64,000 nt of DNA from Endozoicomonas sp. ISHI1 (GTDB lineage: Bacteria > Pseudomonadota > Gammaproteobacteria > Pseudomonadales > Endozoicomonadaceae). Below are positions 43,841 through 55,113 of this stretch, piece after piece; position 1 is the first letter of the stretch; every line of letters starts with the position of its first letter. Position numbers and translations under genes: made by a program. The stretch lies in assembly GCF_024606225.1 (NCBI RefSeq), contig NZ_JAGRPU010000001.1, positions 496,001-560,000 on the forward strand, read 5' to 3'. The notes under the pieces were generated by a model, which was given only the letters and a program-made list of their open reading frames with translations, made no database searches and was not told the DNA's origin.

Positions 43841-44740
43841 ATGGCCACCAGCGTTGAAAACTGCCTGAACACACTCCGACAGGACCTCCTCCGGGAAACG
43901 ATTCCGACAAGCCGACAGCCGCCCGAACCTGAAGACAAGCCTCGCTGGCTCGGGAGGCGCATGGTCAGAAAGGTAAAGGACTTCGGTCTTAAACTGGCTG
44001 ACATGCTCAGGGGCCGTGGCTGGCTCAGCGATAAAAAGATCAATGAGCGGGAAATTCACGAATGCCGCTGGGCCCGGAGCGTTGCCGGGGCAGGACTGGT
44101 TGACCAGCGTTTGATTCCTGTTAAAGTCCCGGAACAGGAGCTTGTCGAGCGCACTCAACTAGCCCGGGAACTCTGGCAAAAAGACCCGTACAGTTTTGCC
44201 CTCTGGTGCATTGAAAACGATCAACCTTTCCCTGAACACTTTCTGGTGGCAGAACTCATCCCCTGGCAGATGGAAGAATTTGCCAGCCTGGGCCTTAATC
44301 GCAATGATGCGGCTCGCATGTCCCTGCGCCTGAGTGTTGCAGTGAAGCTAATGAATCCCCCTGAAGCCAATGATCAAGGGGAAAGCCTGACGGTATTGCC
44401 GACAGATAGCCCGGATGAGATTGAAAGAAAGGGGCGTTATCACGAAATTCTTCCCAATCAGAATCATGACCGGGAATCGGCCGATCGGTATATGGACAGT
44501 TTTATAGGCCACTATTCCCCCCGCGAGCAAATCGAACTCTTGAAAGCCTGCCGGGATGAACTGGCGACCAACCCTGACAGTCATCGACTGTCCGAGCTCA
44601 GCTTACTCAGAAAAGTGATCAGTGATCGTCAAAAACAAGAGACCGCGCAATTTCTCAGCCAGCGACAAGGCAACGATGACAACCTGATCGACTTCGATAC
44701 AGAACTGGACGAGAGAGGGCGTCCAAAAAAACCGTCATGA
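43841..44740 (+). CDS. Cytoplasmic hypothetical protein
   Basis: 299 residues, without signal peptide or membrane segments. It is rich in charged and helical stretches (RRMVRKVKDFGLKLADMLRG at about 39-58; LVERTQLARELWQKDPYSFA at about 100-120) and ends in an acidic tail, DLIDFDTELDERGRPKKPS-like. The start ATG has no strong ribosome-binding site. It lies convergent to cydC with a 16-bp gap. I do not recognise it. Confidence 0.6.
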   Translation: MATSVENCLNTLRQDLLRETIPTSRQPPEPEDKPRWLGRRMVRKVKDFGLKLADMLRGRGWLSDKKINEREIHECRWARSVAGAGLVDQRLIPVKVPEQELVERTQLARELWQKDPYSFALWCIENDQPFPEHFLVAELIPWQMEEFASLGLNRNDAARMSLRLSVAVKLMNPPEANDQGESLTVLPTDSPDEIERKGRYHEILPNQNHDRESADRYMDSFIGHYSPREQIELLKACRDELATNPDSHRLSELSLLRKVISDRQKQETAQFLSQRQGNDDNLIDFDTELDERGRPKKPS

Positions 44741-44756
44741 CCATAGAATTTCCCGG

Positions 44757-46445
44757 CTAAACAACGCGCCCGCCATCCATTTGAATCACGCGGTCCATGC
44801 GCTCCAGCATGGCCTTTTTATGGGTAATCATAATGACGGTTTTATCCCGGTATGCGTCCAGAATCTGATTCATCAAATGATCCTCACTGATCGGGTCAAG
44901 CCCCTCACTGGCTTCATCCATAATCAACACTTCACCCTTTTTCAAAAGTGCCCGGGCTATCGCGAGCCTGCGCTGCTCTCCTCCGGAAAGAGCAACCCCA
45001 CCCTGCCCCAGCCATAGATCGAGCAAGTTATGGTCACCTTCAGCCGCTGCCAGACGATCCAGACCTACCGCCTTGACCGTTTCCAAAAGTTCACTGTCCT
45101 GCGCTTCGGGTCGGGCCATTTTCAGATTTTGCCTGAGCGTCGAACTGAACACGTGGGTTTGCTGGGGAATCACCGTTAACAACTGATAGAGTGAAGCCTC
45201 GGAATAGTCATTAATGGCAATGCCACCCACCTCGATTCTGCCTTCAAACCCCGTGAGCTGTCGGGTGAGGATTCGGATCAGTGTTGACTTGCCACAACCC
45301 GTTTTACCCAGTAATGCCAGATGCTGACCTGCTGGAATATCAAGACTGATGCCATCCAGAATCATCGGACCCTCTGTCTTACTGACCGCTGCGGCTGGAT
45401 ATTGGAAATAGACATCCAGAAAAGCAATCTGGCCTTTGAAGGCATCCGGTAGGGTTTTATCTCCAAATTCAATGGCTTCTTCTTCAAGGATTTCGGTCAG
45501 CCTCGAAGCGGCCAGTTGGGTGTTGCCAAGAAACTGGAAAGCACCCGGCAAAGGCATCAATGCTTCAAAAGCTGCCAACACCGCAAAAACCGACATAACC
45601 ATAACGGGCCCGGAAATAACACCCTGCTGATATTCTCCTGCGGCAAGATACAGCATGATGACCGCTGAAATGCCAGCCCCGGCCAACATCAACGCACCAC
45701 CCAGCCCTTCCAGTCTCGACATTTTTTTTTGGGTATGGTGCAGATGTTGCTCAGTAGCGTCGGTACGTTCTCTCATCCTGACTTCTGAACCATAAATTCT
45801 GGATTCAGCCATGCCCTGTAGATAGTCCAGGACTTTTTGTCTCAGCTCCCCCATCAGCTTGCCCTGTTGCCGACCACTCTTGTAACCGAGGCGGTAGAAC
45901 ATCAGGGGTAGCACGATCAGCCAGACGCCCATCAGCAGTATCGCCCCCCGGCCCAGTACAGGACTGAAGAAACTCAGTCCAAGGGAAAGCAGAATAACAA
46001 CCAGCACCGCAGCAGTGACCGGACTGAACAGTCTCAGATAAAGCTGATCCAGAGCATCAACGTCCGCCACAAGACGGTTCAGCAACTCAGCTTTTCGATA
46101 GCGCTTCAACTGAGTCATAGAAAGTGGAAGCAGTTTCTCGAAGAACCAGCTTCTCAGCCAGGCCAACAGCTTGAAGGTAGCATCGTGACTCACCAATCGT
46201 TCAAAGTATCGGGCAGCAGTACGACCGATCGAAAAACCTCGAACCCCCGCACCGGGAGAGAAGAAGTCAAACGTCTGAGCGGTCACAACCGTCAGACCCG
46301 CCAGAGCCGTTGCCGTGATAAACCAGCCAGACAAAGCCAACAGCCCAAGACTGAACAGCAAGGTCGCCAGAGCCAGTAACATACCCACAGACAGAGCACC
46401 CCAGTGCCTGCGATAAAGCTTTAAATAAGGCAGCAAATCACTCAT
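44757..46445 (-). CDS. cydC: ABC transporter subunit CydC
   Basis: Half of the heterodimeric CydDC exporter, which moves cysteine/glutathione (and has been linked to heme) and is needed to assemble cytochrome bd. 562 residues: six membrane helices (about 15-310), then the ATPase domain with Walker A GKTGCGKST, signature LSGGEQRRLAIARALL and Walker B EVLIMDEASEGLD. ATG 46445 follows GGGAGTCTTGATA; it overlaps the cydD stop by 8 bp (ATGAGTGA), so translation is coupled. It serves the cydABX operon located about 41 kb away. Confidence 0.95.
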   Translation of the reverse strand: MSDLLPYLKLYRRHWGALSVGMLLALATLLFSLGLLALSGWFITATALAGLTVVTAQTFDFFSPGAGVRGFSIGRTAARYFERLVSHDATFKLLAWLRSWFFEKLLPLSMTQLKRYRKAELLNRLVADVDALDQLYLRLFSPVTAAVLVVILLSLGLSFFSPVLGRGAILLMGVWLIVLPLMFYRLGYKSGRQQGKLMGELRQKVLDYLQGMAESRIYGSEVRMRERTDATEQHLHHTQKKMSRLEGLGGALMLAGAGISAVIMLYLAAGEYQQGVISGPVMVMSVFAVLAAFEALMPLPGAFQFLGNTQLAASRLTEILEEEAIEFGDKTLPDAFKGQIAFLDVYFQYPAAAVSKTEGPMILDGISLDIPAGQHLALLGKTGCGKSTLIRILTRQLTGFEGRIEVGGIAINDYSEASLYQLLTVIPQQTHVFSSTLRQNLKMARPEAQDSELLETVKAVGLDRLAAAEGDHNLLDLWLGQGGVALSGGEQRRLAIARALLKKGEVLIMDEASEGLDPISEDHLMNQILDAYRDKTVIMITHKKAMLERMDRVIQMDGGRVV

Positions 46446-48213
46446 TATCAAGACTCCCTGCTAAACCAGCCACAAAGGCTTGCACCACCGCAGACTCCCG
46501 TTTGAGAACACCTGGTTCACCATCGGCGACCAACTGCCCGTTTTCAAGCATCAACACTCTGTCCATCGAATCAATTTGCTTGAGCCGATGAGTGACAGTG
46601 ATCACCGTACATTCCGGATCAATGGCTTCCAGAGCATCCAGAACGAGGCGCTCATTGTAGGCGTCCAGACTGGCTGTTGGCTCATCCAGAATTAACAATT
46701 TCACCGGCTCAGCGATGGCTCTTGCCAACGCTATTCGCTGTGCCTGCCCTACAGAAAGGTTACCCCCCTGTTCTTGCAGCAGAGCGTTCAGCCCCTCTGG
46801 TAACTGTTCGACAATCTCCATAGCCTGAGCCTTTGCCAGAGCCCGATTGACCTGAGACTCATCCAGATCACGACCTAATGAAACATTTTCATAGACCGTG
46901 CCATGGATAATCATGGGTTGCTGCCCCAACCAGGCGATTCTTTTACGCCAGTTATCCATTGAAAAGCTGGAGAGGTCTTCTCCGGCGACCCTGATTTTGC
47001 CCTGATAGTTCCAGAATCCCATCAGGGTATTAACCAGCGTCGACTTACCTGCCCCGCTGGGACCAATGATGGCCACCCGTTCGCCGGTCGCAATGTCAAA
47101 AGAGACTTCCTTGAGTAATGCTCTGCCTTCGACACTACCCTGAACCGTCAGACGCTCTGCATTGAGTGAAACCGGCGTCTCCATGGCCAACGAACCCTTG
47201 CCCTGATGCACCCTGGACTCTTCGCGTTCAAGCGTCTCAAGGATAAGTTCTGCTGCACCTACTGCTTTTGATTTAGCGTGATAATGCGTTCCCAGATCAC
47301 GCAGAGGTTGATAAAACTCAGGTGCCAACAACAGCAGGAATAAACCGGAATAGAGGCTAACCCCGGCACCATAACTGCCAAAATTGAGATAGCCCAGAAA
47401 ACTCATTCCCAGGTAAACGGCGAGAATGGCAATGGAAACAGACGCAAAAAACTCCAGCACCGTGGAAGATAAAAAGGCCAGTCGCAGAACCTGCATGGTT
47501 TTATGTCGAAAATCTTCACTGGCCGTTTTCAGAGACTCGTGCTCATGGCGGGTGCGCTGGAACAGCCTTAACGTTTCCATCCCCTGCAAACGATCCAGAA
47601 AGAAGCCTCCCAGTCGGTTCAAGGCCCGAAAATTCCGTCGATTCGCCTCAGCGGCCTTGATTCCTACCAATGCCATAAACACTGGAATCAAAGGGGCTGT
47701 CCCCAAGAAAATCAGACCGGCAGTCCAGTTCATTGGAAAGGCCACGATCAAAATGACCAAAGGAATTAATACCGCCAGAGCCATCTGTGGAATGTAGCGA
47801 GCAACAAACTCCTGTAGCTCTTCCACCTGCTCTACCACCATAGTCGACCAGCTGCCTGCAGGCTGCTCAGCAATCACCAGAGGGCCCAGAGCTTTTAGCT
47901 TGTTGAGAATGGCTCCACGAATGACTTCCCTGACAACCAACCCGGCTCTGAAACCAGTGATCTCCCTGCCCCAATGGCAAAGTGCTCGCAGCACTATGAT
48001 CATGACAGTCAGCATCAGGTCATGGATCAAAGACGCCCTGACTGCGTCTTCCATCACGATCTGATGAATAATTTTCGCCAGCAACGAAGCCTGCGCCAGG
48101 AACAGAAGACCATTGATCAAGCCCAGTATGATGGATGCCAGCAACCAGTTCTGTGTAGGACTGAGCTGGCCGATCAACCATTTATAAGCCCGCTTCTCCG
48201 TGATACGTCTCAT
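46438..48213 (-). CDS. cydD: ABC transporter subunit CydD
   Basis: 591 residues, first gene of the cydDC pair. N-terminal membrane domain (about 20-325) and ATPase domain with Walker A GPSGAGKST, signature LSVGQAQRIALARAIA and Walker B KLLILDEPTASLD. The sequence EANRRNFRALNRLGGFFLDR in the second cytoplasmic loop matches CydD. Its partner is cydC downstream. Its upstream region (48214-48449) is shared with the divergent trmJ gene. Confidence 0.95.
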   Translation of the reverse strand: MRRITEKRAYKWLIGQLSPTQNWLLASIILGLINGLLFLAQASLLAKIIHQIVMEDAVRASLIHDLMLTVMIIVLRALCHWGREITGFRAGLVVREVIRGAILNKLKALGPLVIAEQPAGSWSTMVVEQVEELQEFVARYIPQMALAVLIPLVILIVAFPMNWTAGLIFLGTAPLIPVFMALVGIKAAEANRRNFRALNRLGGFFLDRLQGMETLRLFQRTRHEHESLKTASEDFRHKTMQVLRLAFLSSTVLEFFASVSIAILAVYLGMSFLGYLNFGSYGAGVSLYSGLFLLLLAPEFYQPLRDLGTHYHAKSKAVGAAELILETLEREESRVHQGKGSLAMETPVSLNAERLTVQGSVEGRALLKEVSFDIATGERVAIIGPSGAGKSTLVNTLMGFWNYQGKIRVAGEDLSSFSMDNWRKRIAWLGQQPMIIHGTVYENVSLGRDLDESQVNRALAKAQAMEIVEQLPEGLNALLQEQGGNLSVGQAQRIALARAIAEPVKLLILDEPTASLDAYNERLVLDALEAIDPECTVITVTHRLKQIDSMDRVLMLENGQLVADGEPGVLKRESAVVQAFVAGLAGSLDNE

Positions 48214-48449
48214 AGCAGAGGAAACAACCTGAGGGGAAAAGAAAGCTATTCTATCTGAACCAGGGTGGTTATACAGTCAGGCATCCGTAAATTACCGTAC
48301 CCTTTCAGAAAGAATGGCGATAATTCACACCGGTTTCATCCAATAAGTATCCGACCAGTGGGTGATTGCAATAACAGTCGTAAGTCAAAACAACTCAACG
48401 TATAATTCCCGGCTTTAGATTCCTCTTCTCAGTGCTAATTCGGGTCACG

Positions 48450-49211
48450 ATGCTGTCTAACATTCGCATTATTCTGATCAATACCTTTCATCCGGGAAAC
48501 ATTGGCTCCGCAGCCAGAGCCATGAAAACCATGGGACTCTCAGACCTTTGTCTAGTCTCTCCCCGGCGATTCCCTGACCCGGGTGCTGAGGCTATGGCAG
48601 CAGGGGCCCGGGATGTGTTGTCGGCTGCCAGGGTGTTTCAGACCCTGGATGAAGCAATTGCTGATTGCTCCGCGGTGATAGGAACCAGCGCCCGCAGTCG
48701 CAACCATACCTTTACCCGTCCCATGCTGACGGCTGAAGATTGTGCAGACAAACTGGTGACTGAAGCGGTCCGGAATCCAGTGGCACTGGTTTTTGGTCAG
48801 GAGACCATGGGACTCACTAATCAGGAGCTTGAGAAATGTCATTATCATGTCTCCATTGATGCCAACCCTGAATACCCGGTACTGAACGTGGCTTCTGCCA
48901 TTCAGATTCTCTGCTACGACATTCGCAAGGCAGAATTACGCCAGAGCCAGTCGGATTTTTCCGGCAACGAAACCGAAGAGTACCCTCTGGCCCGCGAGCT
49001 CGAATATTTCTACGAACACCTGGAAGAGACGCTGAACAAGATTAACTTTATCATCAAACAGCACCCGGGCCTGGTAATGACCCGTCTTCGTCGCCTGTTC
49101 AACCGAGCCAGACCTGAAGCCAAGGAGCTGAATATGCTCAGAGGCATCCTCGCCGCTGTCCAAAAGTCAGCCGGCAGTGAAAATACTCCAGCAAAAAAAG
49201 CTAAAGAATGA
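48450..49211 (+). CDS. trmJ: tRNA (cytidine/uridine-2'-O-)-methyltransferase TrmJ
   Basis: SPOUT-class enzyme that methylates the ribose of nucleotide 32 in tRNA anticodon loops. 253 residues from ATG 48450 (a GTG 18 bp upstream is in frame). Knot motifs are visible: NTFHPGNIGSAARAMKTMGL (motif 1), ALVFGQETMGLTNQEL (motif 2) and YPVLNVASAIQILCYDI (motif 3). The C-terminal extension (about 165-250: ELEYFYEHLEETLNKINFII) is the TrmJ-specific domain. Monocistronic, divergent from cydDC. Confidence 0.93.
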   Translation: MLSNIRIILINTFHPGNIGSAARAMKTMGLSDLCLVSPRRFPDPGAEAMAAGARDVLSAARVFQTLDEAIADCSAVIGTSARSRNHTFTRPMLTAEDCADKLVTEAVRNPVALVFGQETMGLTNQELEKCHYHVSIDANPEYPVLNVASAIQILCYDIRKAELRQSQSDFSGNETEEYPLARELEYFYEHLEETLNKINFIIKQHPGLVMTRLRRLFNRARPEAKELNMLRGILAAVQKSAGSENTPAKKAKE

Positions 49212-49298
49212 CCACCAAATAATTGACATATGTCGTTTTATTACTGATTCCTGACACGTATTCAATTGGGCTGCGTGGTTTGTTGTACGGTTCAGGGA

Positions 49299-50201
49299 CT
49301 AGTAGTGACAAGCTCTCAATGGCAGATTCGCAAACAGTGCTGCCTTGAGAGCAGCAGGAGCAGCAAATGAAGACCCCGTAAGCAATCGCCAGAATTTTTT
49401 AGGGTATTCTGTTACTTTCCGGGTGTAACCGGTCAGGCGATCCAGTGGAATATCAACACACTGGTCGCCATTCAGGTCATAGCCAATGGGCTCACCTTCA
49501 GAATTATCAACCCGGATGACTTCGTAGGCAGCCTGGGCGTGGGTATCAACAAAGGGATTGTTAGCAACGAAATGTTTCAATTCCGGTTCGACGGAGCCCA
49601 CCGTGACCACATCATCCGCCAGAGAAAATGTATTGATCATTCCTGTCCCGCCGTTACCGGCAATGGTATAGACCTGTATACCCTTGGCGGTAAGAGCCTC
49701 CAGAGCCATGATAATCTGGTGTGTGGTTTTCCAGACTTCATCAGTCTGTCCCATTTCCCTGACTTTATCCTTGTACTCACCCGCCCGCTCCAGCTCGAGC
49801 GGTGCCTTAAATGTGCTAATCAGCGTGGAAGACTCCCAGGAAAGAAGAACTGCATCAACGGGCTGTTTTGCGTAACGGGCAAATATATTTTTAAGGTTGA
49901 CCAAAATCTCTGACATGGGTTTCTTCCCATCCAGAATCGGGTACTGAATAAACGTAATCTGGGGATGGGAGGCAATCAGCCGAACAACATCACCATGATA
50001 AAAAGGTTCCTGACGTTCATCGTCGTCTAAATCCATCATGCCATAAAGCCAGCCGTGAAGAACCCGCTCCTCATCATTTTCAAAGCCTTCGGCCGGAGGG
50101 AAAAAGCGATCAACAATCGCTACACGATAAACAGGTAACTGCAATTCGGCCTGAGTGGACAGACTCAACATAAGCATCATAAACCCGACAATCCATTGCA
50201 T
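49299..50201 (-). CDS. Exported compact subtilisin-like serine protease
   Basis: 300 residues with a signal peptide (1-18, MQWIVGFMMLMLSLSTQA). The S8 triad fits: D31 in VAIVDRFF, H69 in FYHGDVV and S278 in TGSSFAAPAA, with the oxyanion Asn in IAGNGGTGM. It lacks the usual prodomain and is shorter than most secreted subtilases, so it may need no autoprocessing or may be a degraded version. Inserted residues between D31 and H69 are acidic. Monocistronic; upstream region 50202-50469 is shared with the divergent rarD gene. Confidence 0.75.
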   Translation of the reverse strand: MQWIVGFMMLMLSLSTQAELQLPVYRVAIVDRFFPPAEGFENDEERVLHGWLYGMMDLDDDERQEPFYHGDVVRLIASHPQITFIQYPILDGKKPMSEILVNLKNIFARYAKQPVDAVLLSWESSTLISTFKAPLELERAGEYKDKVREMGQTDEVWKTTHQIIMALEALTAKGIQVYTIAGNGGTGMINTFSLADDVVTVGSVEPELKHFVANNPFVDTHAQAAYEVIRVDNSEGEPIGYDLNGDQCVDIPLDRLTGYTRKVTEYPKKFWRLLTGSSFAAPAALKAALFANLPLRACHY

Positions 50202-50469
50202 CGCAGCCTTTGCATCCTTTACTCATTCTTAAGTAAAGTCATCGGCTCAGGCACTGTTTTCTCAATGCGTACTTCTTAATTCGGCAGTGGGTTAACTAGC
50301 AACGAATGTTCAGGCACAATGCCTCATTATGAAAAACAGAACAACCCGCTCAATGCTTCTTAAAATTTATCGGGCTCACCGTTAAAAACGGTAAGAATTG
50401 CATGCTCACCATAACTGCGTAATAGGTACCTGAAGAGGTACTTGAGAAGTAACCAATTAGGAAAAAAGA

Positions 50470-51384
50470 GTGTCCGAACAACGAGATTTTTCCGGCTTTG
50501 CACTGGGTGTTATGGCCTTTACCATCTGGGGACTGGTACCCATCTATTTTAAAGCGCTGGAAAATGTGCCCCCACTTGAAGTGTTGGGACACCGTGTGTT
50601 CTGGTCAGCGATTTTGTTGCTGGCCTTACTGAAAATAATGGGTACAACTTCAGAGCTAAAGAAGATTTTCTCGAGTATCAAATTGTCGGGAACACTGGCG
50701 CTGTCTGCTATTCTGGTCGGTGCAAACTGGTTGATCTTTATCTGGGGTGTGACCAATGACAGGATTCTTGAAACCAGCCTGGGTTATTATATCAACCCAC
50801 TGTTTAATGTTCTTCTGGGCTACCTGTTCCTGAATGAGAAACTGTCACCGCTCAAGCAAGTTGCTATTCTGCTGGCAACGGTCGCCGTCATCTATCAAAT
50901 ACTGATGTTGGGTATCGTGCCCTGGGTGGCCTTTGCTCTGGCCATGAGCTTTGGCATGTACGGACTGGTCAGGAAAACGACTCAGGTAGACGCTGTCCCC
51001 GGTCTGGCTTTTGAAACCCTGATTCTGCTGCCAGCCACGCTGGGATACTTTTTCTGGATCTACAAAAGTGGTGACCACAGTTTCCGGTTTTCGGACACTC
51101 ACACCAGCCTCCTGCTGTCTCTCGCCGGACTGGTCACGACCATCCCTCTGGTTCTGTTTATTATGGCGGCCAAAAAGCTGGCATTAACTACTATAGGCAT
51201 CCTGCAGTATCTTGGCCCATCCATTTCCTTTTTGGTTGGACTGTTCGTCTATAAAGAAGAAGTGACCCAGGCTCAACTCATCACTTTTGGCCTGATCTGG
51301 TTTGCCCTGATCATTTTCACCTTTGATGGCCTGCGTAAAAAGTCATCTCCAATGAACCAGAAACCCGGGTCAGCCAGAACTTAG
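50470..51384 (+). CDS. rarD: EamA-family transporter RarD
   Basis: 304-residue integral membrane protein with ten predicted helices and the RarD start FALGVMAFTIWGLVPIYFKA, plus GHRVFWSAILLLALL and NWLIFIWGVTN typical of RarD. It is annotated in the family as a chloramphenicol-sensitive or DMT-type permease; the natural substrate is unknown. A GTG start after GGAAAAAAGA is chosen because it fits the family N-terminus. A hairpin terminator follows. Confidence 0.9.
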   Translation: MSEQRDFSGFALGVMAFTIWGLVPIYFKALENVPPLEVLGHRVFWSAILLLALLKIMGTTSELKKIFSSIKLSGTLALSAILVGANWLIFIWGVTNDRILETSLGYYINPLFNVLLGYLFLNEKLSPLKQVAILLATVAVIYQILMLGIVPWVAFALAMSFGMYGLVRKTTQVDAVPGLAFETLILLPATLGYFFWIYKSGDHSFRFSDTHTSLLLSLAGLVTTIPLVLFIMAAKKLALTTIGILQYLGPSISFLVGLFVYKEEVTQAQLITFGLIWFALIIFTFDGLRKKSSPMNQKPGSART

Positions 51385-51418
51385 GGCGCTGAAAAATATA
51401 TTTATTCTCATTGCATTC

Positions 51419-51442
51419 GTGAGCCTGCCAGAGCAGGCTCAC
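51419..51442. terminator. Hairpin between convergent rarD and glpK
   Basis: GTGAGCCTGC and GCAGGCTCAC form a 10-bp perfect stem with a 4-nt loop, placed 35 bp after rarD and 29 bp after glpK. No T-run adjoins it on either strand, so it may be a bidirectional, Rho-assisted stop. Confidence 0.55.
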
Positions 51443-51470
51443 TTGCGTGAGAATCAGGAAATTGACATCA

Positions 51471-52988
<1,518 letters not shown>

Positions 52989-53144
52989 TTATCATTCAGC
53001 TCTGAGCTGATATCTGGAGTGCGCCTTATTCAGCCTGTTACCCAAAACAGTGAGAAAGACTGCACTTTCCGTATAACGCCGCCTTCAGCCACATGGCGAA
53101 GGCACACCGGCTGGCGGGCTTTGTTATGTTTTCGTTGTTTGAAA

Positions 53145-53747
53145 CTAACTTTCTAAAACAGCTTTAACCTGCTCCACAATTTCCTGAAGCCTATCAAGCA
53201 GTCCAAATCTTGAGCAAGTGGAAACAAATATAGATTCCTTGGATATGTCAACAAAACTGGATAGTATGCGCTTTACTCTCCTGTTAACATCACTGTCTGG
53301 CAAGCTATCTAGCATTGCATGGTGTCGTGCATCTGCAAAAAATCGATATTTTCCTTCAGAATCAAAAAAAGCACCAGGAGTGACAGCAGGCACATAGCGA
53401 GCTTGAAGTTCATCCAGTCCTGCTTGCGAGAACTCAGAACTATAACCTAATAACCTGAAAGGACGAGGTAAAACTCTTTTTTTGTAAACCTCAAAAGAGC
53501 CCCTGTCGGAAAAAGGCTGCTCTCTGGTGAGCAATGATGCATACAAACTTCTAAGATGCGCAATATCAAGATTAAATTCATGATTTTCTGATATATCTGA
53601 ATTCAAATCACCTGCTTTTAACTTTTCTGTCAGTATTTGATCGACTAAATCCATAACAGCGTTTACCGTAGTGGTTAATGACGCATTTGCAAATGATGCC
53701 ATAAACAAAGAAAAAAAAGCCACGCACCACCACTTCTTTCCCACCAT
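53145..53747 (-). CDS. Secreted hypothetical protein between glpF and glpK
   Basis: 200 residues with a signal peptide (MVGKKWWCVAFFSLFMASFA, cleavage after ANA) and a mature helical part (ASLTTTVNAVMDLVDQILTE at the start; DRLQEIVEQVKAVLES at the end). More AT-rich than the two glycerol genes on either side. Upstream on the same strand is a decayed copy of its 5' end. Unknown family; its place inside the glp region is probably an insertion rather than a functional link. Confidence 0.65.
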   Translation of the reverse strand: MVGKKWWCVAFFSLFMASFANASLTTTVNAVMDLVDQILTEKLKAGDLNSDISENHEFNLDIAHLRSLYASLLTREQPFSDRGSFEVYKKRVLPRPFRLLGYSSEFSQAGLDELQARYVPAVTPGAFFDSEGKYRFFADARHHAMLDSLPDSDVNRRVKRILSSFVDISKESIFVSTCSRFGLLDRLQEIVEQVKAVLES

Positions 53748-53750
53748 GTC

Positions 53751-53895
53751 TTAAACTCCGAACGATTTTTCCTGATATTTAAGGATTTGATCGATTAAAT
53801 CCAAAACAGAATTTATCGTAGTTATTAATGAGGCATTTGCAAATGTCGTCATAAATAAAGAAAAAAACCACACACAATAGTTTTCTTCCGACCAT
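53751..53895 (-). pseudogene. Decayed tandem copy of the 5' end of the secreted gene
   Basis: From an ATG at 53895 the sequence parallels the start of the gene that follows: MVGRKLLCV, then, after a one-base shift in the T-run, SLFMTTFANASLITTINSVL, then DLIDQIL, and a stop at 53751-53753. Only about 48 codons remain. It shows that the unit duplicated in tandem and one copy collapsed. Confidence 0.7.
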
Positions 53896-53992
53896 TTCTT
53901 AAACTCGAAACGATATTTTTTCATGTTTAAGGTAGCCTGAATTTTGAAGAAAACATCACAGAGCGTTACGTCAATGAACGAGGTTTACTGTA

Positions 53993-54808
53993 TTATGTCG
54001 TCTTTATCTCTACCTGACCCAATGTTGTTTCGGGCTCTAATTGTTTACCTAACAGATTGATGTAAATCCATGCGCCAGCCATTGCGCCGCAGATGGGAGC
54101 CAATATTGGTACCCAGAAATAAGGATTGGATCGGGCACCGGTCAGGGCTACTTCACCCCATCCAGCCATATAGGTAAACAGCTTGGGACCAAAATCGCGG
54201 GCCGGGTTCATGGCAAAGCCAGTCAGAGGGCCAAAAGCAGAACCAATGGTTGCAATCAGCAAACCGATCAACAGCGCGGACAGCGCCCCATTGGAATCAC
54301 CGTTGTTGTTGTCACCGATAGCCAGAATAACGCCCATCAGCACAGCAGTAATCACAAACTCCACAGCAAAAGCCTGCATATTACTGAGGGAACCGTGCGC
54401 GTATGTGGAAAAGATACCTGCAGTAGCCAGACTCTCTTCAGAACCACGAACAACACCCTGGGCCAGCTCATAATCGGCAAAAAGATTGCTATAAAGAAAA
54501 TAAACCAATGCGGCGGAACAGAAAGCACCTAAAATCTGGGCGACGATGTAAGGCAAAACCTTATGCTTTTCGAAACCTTTAAACACAGTCAATGCCAAAG
54601 TCACTGCCGGGTTTAGATGAGCACCGGAAACACCACCGGTTACGTAAATGGCCATAGAGACGCCCAGACCCCAGACGATAGAAATTTCAAGCTGACCAAA
54701 ATCAGCACCCGCCAGAACCAGTGCAGCCACACAACCGACGCCGAAGAAAATCAGAAGGCCAACGCCAATAAACTCAGACAGGCATTCGCCAAACAGAGAT
54801 TTACGCAT
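53993..54808 (-). CDS. glpF: Glycerol uptake facilitator
   Basis: Aquaglyceroporin that lets glycerol enter the cytoplasm, where GlpK traps it. 271 residues from ATG 54808, which follows GGAGCTC; upstream in-frame codons do not fit the family. Both NPA boxes are present: SGAHLNPAVTLAL and GFAMNPARDFGP, the second with the Asp typical of glycerol facilitators. Six membrane helices are expected. A perfect FNR-type box lies upstream. Confidence 0.95.
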   Translation of the reverse strand: MRKSLFGECLSEFIGVGLLIFFGVGCVAALVLAGADFGQLEISIVWGLGVSMAIYVTGGVSGAHLNPAVTLALTVFKGFEKHKVLPYIVAQILGAFCSAALVYFLYSNLFADYELAQGVVRGSEESLATAGIFSTYAHGSLSNMQAFAVEFVITAVLMGVILAIGDNNNGDSNGALSALLIGLLIATIGSAFGPLTGFAMNPARDFGPKLFTYMAGWGEVALTGARSNPYFWVPILAPICGAMAGAWIYINLLGKQLEPETTLGQVEIKTT

Positions 54809-54942
54809 AAAAATGAGCTCCGCCACGTGGGTATGTATCCAAGAAAAAAGAGCGAGGCCTTAATGAAACTCATTACTGTTTAGCAGCCTCGACAGCGGGC
54901 GAATTATTTCAAATAACAACAAAGCTCATCAACGCAAAACCA

Positions 54943-54956
54943 TTGATTTAAATCAA
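54943..54956. promoter_or_regulatory. FNR-type box upstream of glpF
   Basis: TTGAT-TTAA-ATCAA matches the FNR consensus at all fixed positions, 134 bp before glpF. Just beyond it ATGTTCAC and ATGTTCGT (about 54959-54976) resemble two GlpR half-sites in direct order. Control by oxygen and by glycerol-3-phosphate is plausible; neither is shown. Confidence 0.5.
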
Positions 54957-55113
54957 TCAATGTTCACATATGTTCGTTTTTTTTCTAATAAGATCTATAA
55001 GCCTGCATTTTTGCAAAGAGTCAAGGTTCTCGCCTTGCTATTTTTTCGATTTTCGCGCGTTTCATGCCGTTATGGCGCAAAAATGCCAACGTTTTTCCAA
55101 CCAGTGAGCTCCA

